A DNA stretch of 64,000 nucleotides, taken from contig NZ_NPKH01000020.1 of the NCBI RefSeq assembly GCF_002284535.1, positions 310,001 through 374,000 of the forward strand, given 5' to 3'. Origin of the DNA: Mesorhizobium wenxiniae (GTDB taxonomy: Bacteria > Pseudomonadota > Alphaproteobacteria > Rhizobiales > Rhizobiaceae). The stretch's first letter is position 1, and every line of letters starts with the position of its first letter. The notes beneath the pieces are model-generated. The model was not told the DNA's origin, searched no databases, and worked only from the letters and a program-made list of their open reading frames with translations. This document shows, piece after piece, positions 17,507 to 26,440 of the stretch. The translations under genes were made by a program, and so were the position numbers.

Positions 17507-18508
17507 ATGAAGCCCATCTACATCGATTATCTCAACGCCCTCGACATCGAAGCCCTTGATATGGTCGATGCGGAAATAATCGATGCGGTCGAGGGCGGGC
17601 TGGTGGCGCAGGGCAACGGCCAGGCGGTGATCGAGCCGCGCGTCCATCTCGAGCCGGACCCGTCCTTCAACGGCCATTTCAATGTCCTGCGCGGCTACGT
17701 CGCGCCGCTCGATGCGGCGGGCGTCAAGATCGTCGGCGACTATGTCGACAATTACCTGCACGGCCTGCCATCGGAATTCGGCATCCTCAACCTGTTCGAT
17801 CCGCGCACCGGCACGCCGCGCGCCATCCTCGACGCCACCGTCATCACCGACATGCGCACCGGTGCCGTCACCGCCATTGGCGCAAAACATCTGGCGAAAA
17901 AGACGTCGAAGATCCTCGGCCATATCGGCGCGCGCGGCACCGCCTACTGGAACGTGCGCCTGCTCGACCATCTCTTCGACTTCGAAGAGATCCGCGTGCA
18001 TTCGCGTCGGCCGGAAAGCCGCGACGGCTTTGCCGCCAAGCTGTCCGCCGATCTCGGCAAGCCGGTCATGGCGGTCGCCGACTGGCGCGCCTGCGTCGAG
18101 GGCGCCGACATCGTCGTCGAGGCCTCGCGGCTGCCGGAACCGCAGCCGCTGCTGAAGACCGCATGGATCAAGCCCGGCGGGCTGGTGATGCCCTACGGCA
18201 CGATGAGCGCGGTGGAGCTGTCGTTGACCGACATCATGGCAAAGATCGTCGTCGACGACTGGGGCCAGTGCAAGGGCGGCAAATTCGGCTCGCTGCGCGC
18301 CCATGTCGAGACCGGACGCCTGAGCGAGCAGACGCTGCACGCCGAACTTGGCCAGATCGCCGCCGGCCTCAAGCCGGGGCGCCAGTGCGACGACGAGACG
18401 ATCCTGTTCTGGCATCGCGGCCTGTCGCTCTCAGATATCGCGCTGGGTAAGGCGATGCTGGCCAAGGCGCAGGCGCAAGGCATCGGCCAGCGGCTGCGTT
18501 TCGCATGA
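17507..18508 (+). CDS. Ornithine cyclodeaminase / mu-crystallin family protein
   Basis: 333 residues. The Rossmann region GHIGARGTAYWNVRLLDHLFD corresponds to the NAD-binding part of the family, and the VITDMRTGAVTAIGAKHLA segment is its usual lead-in. Members act as ornithine cyclodeaminase, alanine dehydrogenase, pyrroline-2-carboxylate reductase or opine-like dehydrogenases. Its stop overlaps the start of the lyase-like gene (ATGA), so both are one unit. The promoter must lie in 17261-17506. An imine or amino-acid substrate is probable; which one is not visible. Confidence 0.88.
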   Translation: MKPIYIDYLNALDIEALDMVDAEIIDAVEGGLVAQGNGQAVIEPRVHLEPDPSFNGHFNVLRGYVAPLDAAGVKIVGDYVDNYLHGLPSEFGILNLFDPRTGTPRAILDATVITDMRTGAVTAIGAKHLAKKTSKILGHIGARGTAYWNVRLLDHLFDFEEIRVHSRRPESRDGFAAKLSADLGKPVMAVADWRACVEGADIVVEASRLPEPQPLLKTAWIKPGGLVMPYGTMSAVELSLTDIMAKIVVDDWGQCKGGKFGSLRAHVETGRLSEQTLHAELGQIAAGLKPGRQCDDETILFWHRGLSLSDIALGKAMLAKAQAQGIGQRLRFA

Positions 18509-19986
18509 GCGCGCTTGTCCTCACCGGAAGGGGCGTGAGCATCGAGGACGTCGCGGCGGTTGCCCGCGCCGGACGTAGGGTGGAGGTAGCCCCCGCGGTC
18601 ATGGAGAGGCTGGACAGAGCGCGAAAAGTGCTCGACCGCGCCGCCGCTTCTGGCCAGCCGATCTATGGGCTCAATACCGGTCTCGGCGCCAATCTCGGCA
18701 CGTCGGTCAGCGGCGACGCCAGCGCCTTCCAGCACCAGTTGCTGGAAGGACGCAGCGGCGCCGTGGGTGACGCGCTGCCACAAGACATCGTGCGGGCGAC
18801 GATGCTTGCCCGCACCGCGATGTTTTCGGCCGGCGGTTCGGGCATTTCATCAGAGGTTTTCCTCGCACTCATCGGCGCGCTCAATGCCGGCGTGCATCCG
18901 GTGATGCCGTCACTGGGCTCGATCGGCGACAGCGACCTGGTGCTGATGGCAACGCTCGGTCGCATGCTGACCGGCGACGGCGAAGCTGACTTTCAGGGCC
19001 GGCGCATGCCGGCGGCCAAGGCGCTTGCGATGGCCCGCCTCGCCCCCGTCAGCCTCGCCCCCAAGGACGGGCTGTCGCTGATAAGCGCCTCGGCGGTGTC
19101 CGCCGGCAGCGGTGCGCTGGCAGCGGCTGACGCATTGTCCGCCTTCGCACAACAACAGCAGGCGGGCGCGCTGACCATTGAAGGCATCGGCGCCAACCAG
19201 ACGATCCTCGATCCGCGCCTGCAGGCGGCGCGACCGGCCGCTGGCCAGCAGCAGGCCGCGCAAGGCTTGCGCGATCTGCTGGCACGCGACAAGGCGCCGA
19301 CGCCGGCGACCTTGCAAGACCCGCTGTCGATCCGTTGCATGCCGTCGATCCATGGCGCGCTGTTGCAGGCAATCGATCAGGCCAGGCAAGCTGTCGAGAT
19401 CGAGCTCAACGCCGCCGCCGACAACCCGCTGGTGCTGGGCGACGACGACACGGTGCTGTCGACCGGCAATTTTCACACCCCGTCACTGTCGCTTGCCTTC
19501 GAGACGCTCAGTCTTGCCATCGCTCAATGTGCGGCCGCCTGTGCTGCCCGCTTCCTCCAGCTTACCGGCTCAGGCCGCAACGGCCTGCCCAAATATCTGT
19601 CGCCGGTCGGCGGCGCTTCGGCCGGCTTCGTGCCGCTGCAAAAGACAGTAAGTGCTATTCTCGCCGCCATCCGCCACAGGGCCAACCCGGTGATGCTCGA
19701 CTTCCTGCAGGTCTCGGAGGGCGTTGAGGACCATGCGACGCAAGCACCGCTGGCCGTTTCGAAATGCGCCGACATGATCGCGCTGTGGCAGCGGCTGATC
19801 GCCTTCGAGCTGATGGCCGCCGCACAGGCCGTAGACCTGCGCGACGGGCTGACTCTCGCGTCGGGCACAGCGGGAATTCACGCAGCCGTGCGTGCCCTCG
19901 TCGCGCCGCTTAGGGAAGACAGAGCGCTCGGTATTGACGCGGAGGCGCTTTACGCTGCGCTGGCTACCGGAACATGGCTGCCATAG
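18505..19986 (+). CDS. Histidine/phenylalanine ammonia-lyase homologue lacking the MIO triad
   Basis: 493 residues, the usual family length. The fold is clear: YGLNTGLGANLG near residue 53, QDPLSIRCMPSIHG, and VSEGVEDHATQAP. In active lyases Ala-Ser-Gly in GSVGASGDLAPL cyclises to the MIO electrophile. Here the segment is GSIGDSDLVLMA (residues 138-149), so Ala is Asp and Gly is lost or replaced. Other active-site positions also differ by eye: LLNGTQ is LISASA, and the Tyr of DAYSLRC is Leu. A normal ammonia-lyase reaction is therefore unlikely. It may be a repurposed enzyme or binding protein of the adjoining pathway. Translationally coupled to the cyclodeaminase-like gene. Confidence 0.88.
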   Translation: MSALVLTGRGVSIEDVAAVARAGRRVEVAPAVMERLDRARKVLDRAAASGQPIYGLNTGLGANLGTSVSGDASAFQHQLLEGRSGAVGDALPQDIVRATMLARTAMFSAGGSGISSEVFLALIGALNAGVHPVMPSLGSIGDSDLVLMATLGRMLTGDGEADFQGRRMPAAKALAMARLAPVSLAPKDGLSLISASAVSAGSGALAAADALSAFAQQQQAGALTIEGIGANQTILDPRLQAARPAAGQQQAAQGLRDLLARDKAPTPATLQDPLSIRCMPSIHGALLQAIDQARQAVEIELNAAADNPLVLGDDDTVLSTGNFHTPSLSLAFETLSLAIAQCAAACAARFLQLTGSGRNGLPKYLSPVGGASAGFVPLQKTVSAILAAIRHRANPVMLDFLQVSEGVEDHATQAPLAVSKCADMIALWQRLIAFELMAAAQAVDLRDGLTLASGTAGIHAAVRALVAPLREDRALGIDAEALYAALATGTWLP

Positions 19987-20045
19987 CGCCGGCCGTCGCA
20001 TATGCCGGCTTACGATATTGTCGAGCAGGTCCTAGCCGACGCGTT

Positions 20046-20846
20046 TCATCCGGCGTCGATCTTCTCCATGAACAGACCGAGTTGGTCCGGGTCCATATGC
20101 ACCACATGCTTGTCTTCGGGATAGGCCAGGCTGTTCACGTCGGCGACATATTCGGAAAATGCGGCGATGCGTTCCGCCTGCAGGCGGTCATATTCGGCGG
20201 CGAAATTGCGGTAGACTTTGGAGTGGCGCGGCATGTGGCCACGGTTCTGGCCAAGGATATCGTCGGCGAACAAATATTGCGCGTCGCAGCCGGTGCCCGC
20301 CCCCATCGACAGCATGATCAGCGAGGTCCGCTCCGAAATCGCATTGGCCACCTCGACCGGCACCACTTCGATCTCGGCGCCGACCGCGCCTGCGGCCTCG
20401 TACTGCTTGACTGCCTCGAAAATTTGCATGGCGCTGTCGGCGGTCTTGCCGACAGCCTTGAAGCCGCCGGTCCAGGTGGCGCGCGACGGGATCAGTCCGA
20501 CATGGCCGATCACCGGGATGTTGTCATCGGCCAGCCGTTTGACAGTTGCAAAGCCGGCGCTGCAATAGACCGCGTCGGCGCTCGCCTTGTAGAGCCGAAA
20601 CGCCCAGCGGACGAAGTCGTCGGCTGTGCCGATCTCGTAGAAATTGTCGCCCGGCATGGTGAACAGGCTGGGTGCGGCATCGCGGAATTGCGGGTTGAGC
20701 ACCAGCTCCGGCGGCACCGAGACGATGTCGACCCCGGCTCTTTCGGCTGCCTCGGCCTCGTCCATCGTCAACACGCGCAGCATGGTCAATTGCCGCTTGC
20801 CCTTCATGGCGCGCAGATCGGCGATCGTGGGTCTTTTGCGGCTCAT
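20046..20846 (-). CDS. PanB-fold protein (ketopantoate hydroxymethyltransferase homologue), divergent
   Basis: 266 residues. Similarity to PanB is clear in IPVIGHVGLIP, FKAVGKT, EIEVVPVEVANAIS, and LSMGAGTGCDAQYLFADDILG. Classical PanB binds magnesium with Asp in VGDSLG and in LADLPF and uses Lys in MVKIEGG. The aligned segments here are VSVPPELV, FTMPGDNF and AVYCSAG, so two or three of these residues are missing, while the catalytic-base glutamate seems kept. It is probably not the pantothenate enzyme but a relative acting in this cluster, perhaps in a one-carbon or aldol-type step. Last gene of the minus-strand run; converges with the lyase homologue. Confidence 0.85.
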   Translation of the reverse strand: MSRKRPTIADLRAMKGKRQLTMLRVLTMDEAEAAERAGVDIVSVPPELVLNPQFRDAAPSLFTMPGDNFYEIGTADDFVRWAFRLYKASADAVYCSAGFATVKRLADDNIPVIGHVGLIPSRATWTGGFKAVGKTADSAMQIFEAVKQYEAAGAVGAEIEVVPVEVANAISERTSLIMLSMGAGTGCDAQYLFADDILGQNRGHMPRHSKVYRNFAAEYDRLQAERIAAFSEYVADVNSLAYPEDKHVVHMDPDQLGLFMEKIDAG

Positions 20847-20883
20847 CGATTTTGGTCCCCTTTGTTGCGTGTATTAAAGCAGA

Positions 20884-21198
20884 TCAATTGATCTGGATCA
20901 TCACTTTGCCCGCTTCGATCTTGACCGGATAGGTCTGCAGATTGATGCAGACGGGAGCCCCTTTGGCCTGGCCGGTCTTGTAATTGAAGCGGCCATTGTG
21001 CTTGGGACATTCGATGATGTCGTCCATGACAAGCCCATCGGCCAGGTGGGCCTTCTCATGCGTGCAAAACCCGTCGGTGGCAAAGAATTCGTCGTCAGGG
21101 GAACGATAGATCGCGAAGGTGCGGCCGCCATGATCGAAGCGGATGACATCCTCTTCTTCGACATCGTCCACGGCGCACGCTTCGACCCAATCGGCCAT
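20884..21198 (-). CDS. Rieske-type 2Fe-2S ferredoxin (MocE family)
   Basis: 104 residues. The Rieske ligands are CTH (FCTHEKAHLADG) and CPKH (ECPKHNGRF), with the usual 17-residue spacing between boxes. Small soluble Rieske ferredoxins of the MocE type feed electrons to an oxygenase; in rhizopine catabolism MocE works with MocD and MocF. The probable partner is the desaturase-like gene 43 bases upstream. No matching reductase gene is seen in the window. Confidence 0.92.
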   Translation of the reverse strand: MADWVEACAVDDVEEEDVIRFDHGGRTFAIYRSPDDEFFATDGFCTHEKAHLADGLVMDDIIECPKHNGRFNYKTGQAKGAPVCINLQTYPVKIEAGKVMIQIN

Positions 21199-21241
21199 CT
21201 CTGTTTCTCCTGAAATCTGTATTGCGGCAGTGCCCAGTGCC

Positions 21242-22330
21242 TTATTCCGCGGCCGCCGACATGTTCACCTCGTGGAACTCGCCACGATAGGGCCGCGCCG
21301 TCAGCGGCAGTTCGCGCTTGAGGAAATAGTCCTCGTATTTGAGCTGCCTGAGCAAGACCGGCCAGACCTCGCGATAGGCATGCCACATCGACGGGTTCGG
21401 CTCAGGCAAATCGTGCTTGATCAATTCGTGCAGCCTGGGCAGCGCGTGATAGGGCACCATCGGGAACATGTGATGCTCCACATGGTAATTCATGTTCCAG
21501 TAGATGAACCGGCTGATCGGGTTCATGTACACGGTACGGGTGTTGAGCCGGTGGTCGACCACATTGTCGGCCAGGCCGATGTGCTGCAGCAGGCCGGTCA
21601 GCACCATGTGCCAGGTGCCGTACAGGCGCGGCACGCCGATCAGCACCAGCGGCAGCCACGACCACGTGTAAAGAGCGACCGCGATGGTCGCGATATAGAT
21701 CACGATATGCCAGCGCGCGGCGATGACGGCCTTGTGCTGTTCCATCTCGGGAACGTAGCTTTTCTCGTCGGGCGTCAGTTTGCCGAACGCCTGGCGTACC
21801 AGCGCCGGAAGCGAGTAGCGAAAATCGAGGATACCGGTGAAAGCGAGTGCGGTGCGCAGCAGGTCCGGCGGGCGCATCACGGCGATCTCGGCATCGCGTC
21901 CGACAATGATGGTGTCGGTGTGGTGGCGGGCATGGCTCCAGCGCCAGGTCACCGGATTGCGCATCAGCATGAAGCTGGCGATCTGGTAGACCACATCATT
22001 CATCCAGCGCGTTCGGAAGGCAGTGCCATGACCACATTCGTGCCAGCGCGAGTCGCTGGAGGAGCCGTAGAGCACGCCATAGACGAAGAAGAACGGCACG
22101 CACCACCAGGTGCCCCAGAAATAAATGCCGCCGGCAGCTGAACCCAGGATGGCGACGATCCAGATGATCGTGTCGCGGATCGCCGGGCCATCCGACCGTT
22201 GCATCAACTCCTTGATCGCCTTGCGGGAGACGTCGGTGTGATACCACTTGGCCGAAGCCAGCCCCGTCTCGATCGCCCTGCGTGTGCTCTCGCCGACCAG
22301 GCTGTAGTCGCGCTTCACTGTGCCAGCCAT
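21242..22330 (-). CDS. Fatty-acid-desaturase-family diiron oxygenase (MocD-like)
   Basis: 362 residues from the ATG at 22330, with GGAGG just upstream; a second ATG four codons earlier is in frame. The three histidine boxes that hold the diiron centre are HECGHGTAF, HARHHTD and HVEHHMFP. Several long hydrophobic segments lie between the first two boxes and before the last, so the protein is membrane-bound. With the Rieske ferredoxin gene next to it, it fits MocD/MocE, which in rhizopine-using rhizobia remove the O-methyl group. Here it may demethylate or hydroxylate the substrate of the cluster. Confidence 0.92.
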   Translation of the reverse strand: MAGTVKRDYSLVGESTRRAIETGLASAKWYHTDVSRKAIKELMQRSDGPAIRDTIIWIVAILGSAAGGIYFWGTWWCVPFFFVYGVLYGSSSDSRWHECGHGTAFRTRWMNDVVYQIASFMLMRNPVTWRWSHARHHTDTIIVGRDAEIAVMRPPDLLRTALAFTGILDFRYSLPALVRQAFGKLTPDEKSYVPEMEQHKAVIAARWHIVIYIATIAVALYTWSWLPLVLIGVPRLYGTWHMVLTGLLQHIGLADNVVDHRLNTRTVYMNPISRFIYWNMNYHVEHHMFPMVPYHALPRLHELIKHDLPEPNPSMWHAYREVWPVLLRQLKYEDYFLKRELPLTARPYRGEFHEVNMSAAAE

Positions 22331-22418
22331 TGTGACCTCCAAATCCTGATGGCCCGAGAGCCCTCCCCGCTCCGATCGGACTCAGCCTCCCAACTGGTGT
22401 TTCGCATCCTCTTCGCCA

Positions 22419-23603
22419 TTATCGCGACCTGCCTCCGATCACCGGAAAATTGCCCGACGGCAGCGGATAATCCTGTTGCGGCTGCCGGGCGATCGCCGCG
22501 ATCCGGCTTTCAGCGGCAGCGATGTCGCCGGTGCCATCGAGAACCCGGAACACCGCATTGTATGAGCGGCTCTCGCCATGCTCCAGCCAGATCATCTCGC
22601 CGCGTTCTCGGGCCGCCAGATTGCCGAGCACATGATGCGTCGACGGCTCGATGCCCAGCGCATAGTGCCCTGCCTGGAAATTCTGCCACTCATAGGCACA
22701 AGGCAACTGATCCTTGCGGGTCACGACTTCCAGCCCAAGGCCAAGACGGTCGTTGACCACCGCCACCGGCACTTCCCCGGCGCCGTTAGCGCCAAGCTCG
22801 TGCTGCCAGACCTGCTCTTTGAAACCCAATTGCGGCGCCGGCACTGTGCGGTAGCCGACCTTCTGCGCCTCGTAGCGCTCGCCGGCATGCCCGGCCCACA
22901 CAACGTCACGGATCGGCGCCAGATAGCGAGACCCCTCGTCGAGCACCGGATGGCTGACATTGATGTGGTAGAAATACATATGCGGCGTCCGGCTGAACCC
23001 GTGATTGAAGACCCGGTCCGAAAGCCGGATCTCGTTGCCGCCGACATCGGCTTCGATCCGCCGCAGCAGATGCAGATCCTCGCCGAACACAGTCGATTGC
23101 TGGACGATGCCTTCGGCCCACACCACGCAGCCGTCGCCGTCCCAGGTCTCGCCGTAACCGGTCAGGCGCGCCGGAATGGTGCCGATGCGGCCATGCAGCG
23201 AATGGCGCACCGTTTTCTTCGGCGGATAATTGTAGCTGTCGGCGGGAACCTCGTTCATGAACAATATATGGTCGAGACCGCAGGTCAGCAGCAGGCCCGA
23301 GAAGGAACGCGCCCAGGCCAGCCCCTCCTCGCCTTCGTACTCATGCAGACCGGGATGGCGAAAGCCGCTCGGCGAATGCCAGCCGATCGCCTGGCCCTTG
23401 AAGTCGCAATCGGCGATATCGAGCGCCCGATCGACCAGCGCGGTGAAACGCAGGCCGGAGCCGGTGCGGAATTCGAGCATGCGAATGCCGCGCTCCACGC
23501 CGTCGCCAAGTGTCATCAGCCGCACGCCGGCGAATTGCGACAGCATGCCGGACCGTTCCGAAACCTGCCGGCGCGACAGCGTCTTGCCGTAAAGCTCTAC
23601 CAT
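22419..23603 (-). CDS. DUF4432 family protein (aldose-1-epimerase-like)
   Basis: 394 residues, the normal length of DUF4432. Visible family segments are ALVDRALDIADCDFKGQAIGWHSP near residue 55, LHGRIGTIPA near 135, and HMYFYHINVSHPVLDEGS near 210. The fold is the galactose mutarotase type with histidines and a glutamate near the putative site. Members accompany sugar ABC transporters in Rhizobiales and are thought to act on sugar anomers or sulfo/phospho sugars; the reaction is unproven. It follows the CUT2 ATPase by 16 bases on the same strand. Confidence 0.87.
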   Translation of the reverse strand: MVELYGKTLSRRQVSERSGMLSQFAGVRLMTLGDGVERGIRMLEFRTGSGLRFTALVDRALDIADCDFKGQAIGWHSPSGFRHPGLHEYEGEEGLAWARSFSGLLLTCGLDHILFMNEVPADSYNYPPKKTVRHSLHGRIGTIPARLTGYGETWDGDGCVVWAEGIVQQSTVFGEDLHLLRRIEADVGGNEIRLSDRVFNHGFSRTPHMYFYHINVSHPVLDEGSRYLAPIRDVVWAGHAGERYEAQKVGYRTVPAPQLGFKEQVWQHELGANGAGEVPVAVVNDRLGLGLEVVTRKDQLPCAYEWQNFQAGHYALGIEPSTHHVLGNLAARERGEMIWLEHGESRSYNAVFRVLDGTGDIAAAESRIAAIARQPQQDYPLPSGNFPVIGGRSR

Positions 23604-23619
23604 GTGACGGCCAGTTCCT

Positions 23620-24396
23620 TCACTTCGCTCTCGTCTCCTTGAGCAGGGCCGACATATCGGCGCCGGTAATGATGCTTTCCACCGTCAACAGATCGGTATC
23701 GGCGACCGTCTGCTCAGCGACGATCTCGCCGCGGCGCATGACGATGATGCGGTCGGCGACCTGAAAGACGTGATGGATGTTGTGGGTGATCAAAAGCACC
23801 GAATGGCCGGCCGCGCGCACCTCCTTGACGAAGCGCAGCACGCCGTGTGTTTCCTCGACGCCGAGATTATTGGTCGGCTCGTCGAGGATGATGACCTTGG
23901 CGGCGAACTGCATCGCCCGCGAAATGGCGATCGACTGGCGCTCGCCGCCCGAAAGCGTGCTGACCAGCGCATCGGCGTCGAGCTTTTTCGAAATGCCGAC
24001 GCGCTTCAGCAGCGCCGCGGCGGCGTCGCGCAGCTTGGCGAGATCGAGCGGCGCGAACACGCCCAGCCATTTCAGATTGACCGGTTCGCGACCGAGAAAG
24101 AGATTGCGCGCGATGCTCAGGTCCGGCGCCAGCGACGTGTCCTGGTGGATGGTCTCGATGCCGAGATCCATCGCGTCGCGCGTCGAGCGGATCGAGACTT
24201 TCTGGCCGCGCACATAGATGTCGCCGCGGTCGACGGGAAACACGCCGGAGATCGCCTTGATGAGGGTGGATTTGCCGGCGCCGTTGTCGCCGAGCAAGGC
24301 CACCACTTCACCTTCATTGAGTGCGAACGATGCGCACTTCAGGGCGCGGACGCTGCCGAAGGACTTTTGCAGGTTCTGCAACCGAAGCACTTCCAT
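23620..24396 (-). CDS. Sugar ABC transporter ATP-binding protein (CUT2, half-size)
   Basis: 258 residues with Walker A GDNGAGKST, signature LSGGERQ and Walker B VIILDEPTNNLG. As with the first transporter, this is a single-domain ATPase that should homodimerise, like FrcA. The permease gene lies two bases upstream (24399), so the two are tightly coupled. It imports the substrate bound by the protein at 25465-26403. Confidence 0.93.
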   Translation of the reverse strand: MEVLRLQNLQKSFGSVRALKCASFALNEGEVVALLGDNGAGKSTLIKAISGVFPVDRGDIYVRGQKVSIRSTRDAMDLGIETIHQDTSLAPDLSIARNLFLGREPVNLKWLGVFAPLDLAKLRDAAAALLKRVGISKKLDADALVSTLSGGERQSIAISRAMQFAAKVIILDEPTNNLGVEETHGVLRFVKEVRAAGHSVLLITHNIHHVFQVADRIIVMRRGEIVAEQTVADTDLLTVESIITGADMSALLKETRAK

Positions 24397-24398
24397 TG

Positions 24399-25418
24399 TC
24401 AGTTCCTGGCGGCGTTCTTCTGCAGCAAAGCGTGCAGGATGAGCATGGCAAGGATGATGACGCCGACGAAGATGTTGTAGGCGAGCCCCGGCACGCCGAT
24501 CAGCACGATGCCGTTGCGGATGCTGCGCAGCATCAGCGCGCCGACAATCGTGCCCAGGATCGTGCCGCGCCCGCCGGTCAGCGCCGTGCCGCCGACCACC
24601 ACCATGGCGATCACTTCGAGTTCATAGCCGGTGCCGGCCACCGGCGAGGCGGCAGAGATGCGGAACGCGCTGATCATGCCGGCGAGACCGGCCAGCGCGG
24701 ACGTCAGGATGAACAGCCAGACCTTGACCGCATCGGCCGGCACGCCGCGCGCCACAGCAGCGTTACGGTTCGAGCCGATGGCGCTTATCCAGTTGCCGAG
24801 CTTGGCGTAGTGCAGGACGTAGATCGCCAGCAGCGACAGGCCGATGAACCACCACAAGGATGTATAGAAACGGAACGTTCCGATATTGAAGCTGCCGGCC
24901 AGCAGCGTCACGAAAAAGCCTGGCTGGTCCCAGGATTTCAGCGGAAAGCCTTGCGTGATGTAGAGCGCAGCCCCGCGCACCACGAGCAGCATCGACAGCG
25001 TGACCAGGAAGGAGGAGATGCCGATCTTGGTGACGATCAGCCCGTTGACCGCACCGATCGCTATGCAGAGCAGCAGACCGACAAGCAGGGCGATGCCGAT
25101 GTCAAACCCGCCGTTCTGCACCAGAAGCATGACCACGACCGGTGCCAACCCGAACACGGCTCCGACCGAAAGGTCGAACTCGCCCGCAGTGAGAAGCAGC
25201 GTCATGCCGAGCGCGATGATGCCGAGTTCGGGCAGGAACGCCATCATGTTGGAGATGTTGAGCGGCGACAGGAAGTTGGCATCGGCAACGGCGAACACCG
25301 CCAGCAGGACAATCAGGATGACGAGCGAAGAGAATTGCGGCGAGCGGATCAGGCTCGACCTGCGTTTGGAGCGCGGCATTTCCTCTTCTGCGGCGATTGT
25401 CATGACTGCTTGGACCAT
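24399..25418 (-). CDS. Sugar ABC transporter permease (CUT2)
   Basis: 339 residues, strongly hydrophobic with about ten membrane segments. Family motifs are LTAGEFDLSVGAVFGL and the late GGTALTGGRGTILGTIVGA. It is the homodimeric inner-membrane channel of a ribose-type importer. It lies between its binding protein and ATPase on the minus strand. Confidence 0.93.
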   Translation of the reverse strand: MVQAVMTIAAEEEMPRSKRRSSLIRSPQFSSLVILIVLLAVFAVADANFLSPLNISNMMAFLPELGIIALGMTLLLTAGEFDLSVGAVFGLAPVVVMLLVQNGGFDIGIALLVGLLLCIAIGAVNGLIVTKIGISSFLVTLSMLLVVRGAALYITQGFPLKSWDQPGFFVTLLAGSFNIGTFRFYTSLWWFIGLSLLAIYVLHYAKLGNWISAIGSNRNAAVARGVPADAVKVWLFILTSALAGLAGMISAFRISAASPVAGTGYELEVIAMVVVGGTALTGGRGTILGTIVGALMLRSIRNGIVLIGVPGLAYNIFVGVIILAMLILHALLQKNAARN

Positions 25419-25464
25419 ATCTCAGGGTGACGCCCGCCGCCTGCGCGGCGGACGTCAGTTTCCA

Positions 25465-26403
25465 TCACTTGTTGTAGAGTTTCAGGATCGGTTCGACGCT
25501 CGAGGCGTCGTAGAGGCTGAACGTGTGGATGTCGTAGCCGATCGGCTCACCCGAGGCGGCGAGCCCGAGCAAAGCAACCGGCATGAAGCCCTGTGCCGAA
25601 GGGAACTGCCATGCCGCTGCGTTGACGAAGCCAGCCTTGACGGATTCGGCTGTTTCCTTCGAATTGCCCCAGCCGACGACCGGGATTTTGCCAGCCGGCA
25701 CGCCAGCGCCGTCGAACACCCGCTTGATGCTGGCCGCCACGGAATCGCCGAGCGCGATGATCGCCGGCGGATTGTTGGCCACCATATAGTCGGTCATCTT
25801 GGCGATGATACCGGCCGGATCGGTGCCGCAATCGACGACGTCGTATTTGATGCCGAGCGGATCGAACACGGTGGCGATGCCTTCGGTCTCGAGTTGCTGG
25901 TAGCTGGCTCCCGGCACTTCGACCGGCAGGAACACCTTGTCGCCCCGCTTCACCATCTTGTGGTCGACCAGGTATTTTGCCCAGATGGCGCCGGCCTCCT
26001 TGAGGTCAGCGCCGACATAGGCCTGCCGTCCGGTCGCCCGATCGTCGGTGTTGAAGAACACGATCGGGATGCCGGCGGCCTTGGCCGCCTTGACCTCCTC
26101 GGTCCACAGGCCTGGCTGCGCCGAGGTGGTGGCGATGCCGTCGGGCTTGGCGGCGAGCGCCGAGTTGAACGCTTCCTTCTGCGCCGCCATGTCGCCGCCG
26201 CTGAAGGAGATATTGCAGGTCACCTTGAGCTGGTCGCAGGCCTTGGTGGCGCCGGCATTCCAGTCGAGCCAGAAGGCATCCGATGGGCCGCCATGCGACA
26301 GCAGGTAGAACGTCTTTTGAGCATCTTGCGCCAGCGCCGAGCCCATGGTCACGCCGGCGAGCACGGTCGCGGCAACGGCGAGTTTTGACACGAATTTCAA
26401 CAT
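25465..26403 (-). CDS. Sugar ABC transporter substrate-binding protein (CUT2)
   Basis: 312 residues from the ATG at 26403, which has AGGGAGGAAG upstream and starts a signal peptide (MLKFVSKLAVAATVLAGVTM, cleaved near ALA-QD). The mature protein follows the Peripla_BP_4 pattern with LLSHGGPSDAFWLDWNAGA at the start. MocB, the rhizopine-binding protein, belongs to this superfamily, but so do ribose, xylose and inositol binders. Together with the MocA-, MocD- and MocE-like neighbours it makes a methylated or aminated polyol a reasonable guess, not more. Confidence 0.92.
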   Translation of the reverse strand: MLKFVSKLAVAATVLAGVTMGSALAQDAQKTFYLLSHGGPSDAFWLDWNAGATKACDQLKVTCNISFSGGDMAAQKEAFNSALAAKPDGIATTSAQPGLWTEEVKAAKAAGIPIVFFNTDDRATGRQAYVGADLKEAGAIWAKYLVDHKMVKRGDKVFLPVEVPGASYQQLETEGIATVFDPLGIKYDVVDCGTDPAGIIAKMTDYMVANNPPAIIALGDSVAASIKRVFDGAGVPAGKIPVVGWGNSKETAESVKAGFVNAAAWQFPSAQGFMPVALLGLAASGEPIGYDIHTFSLYDASSVEPILKLYNK

Positions 26404-26440
26404 TTCTCTTCCTCCCTTTTTTGGTAGCCGAACCGTGCCG

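Noticed and set aside
20046..20846. Pantothenate biosynthesis gene panB
   Set aside because: Key metal and lysine positions differ, there is no panC or panD nearby, and the context is catabolic.
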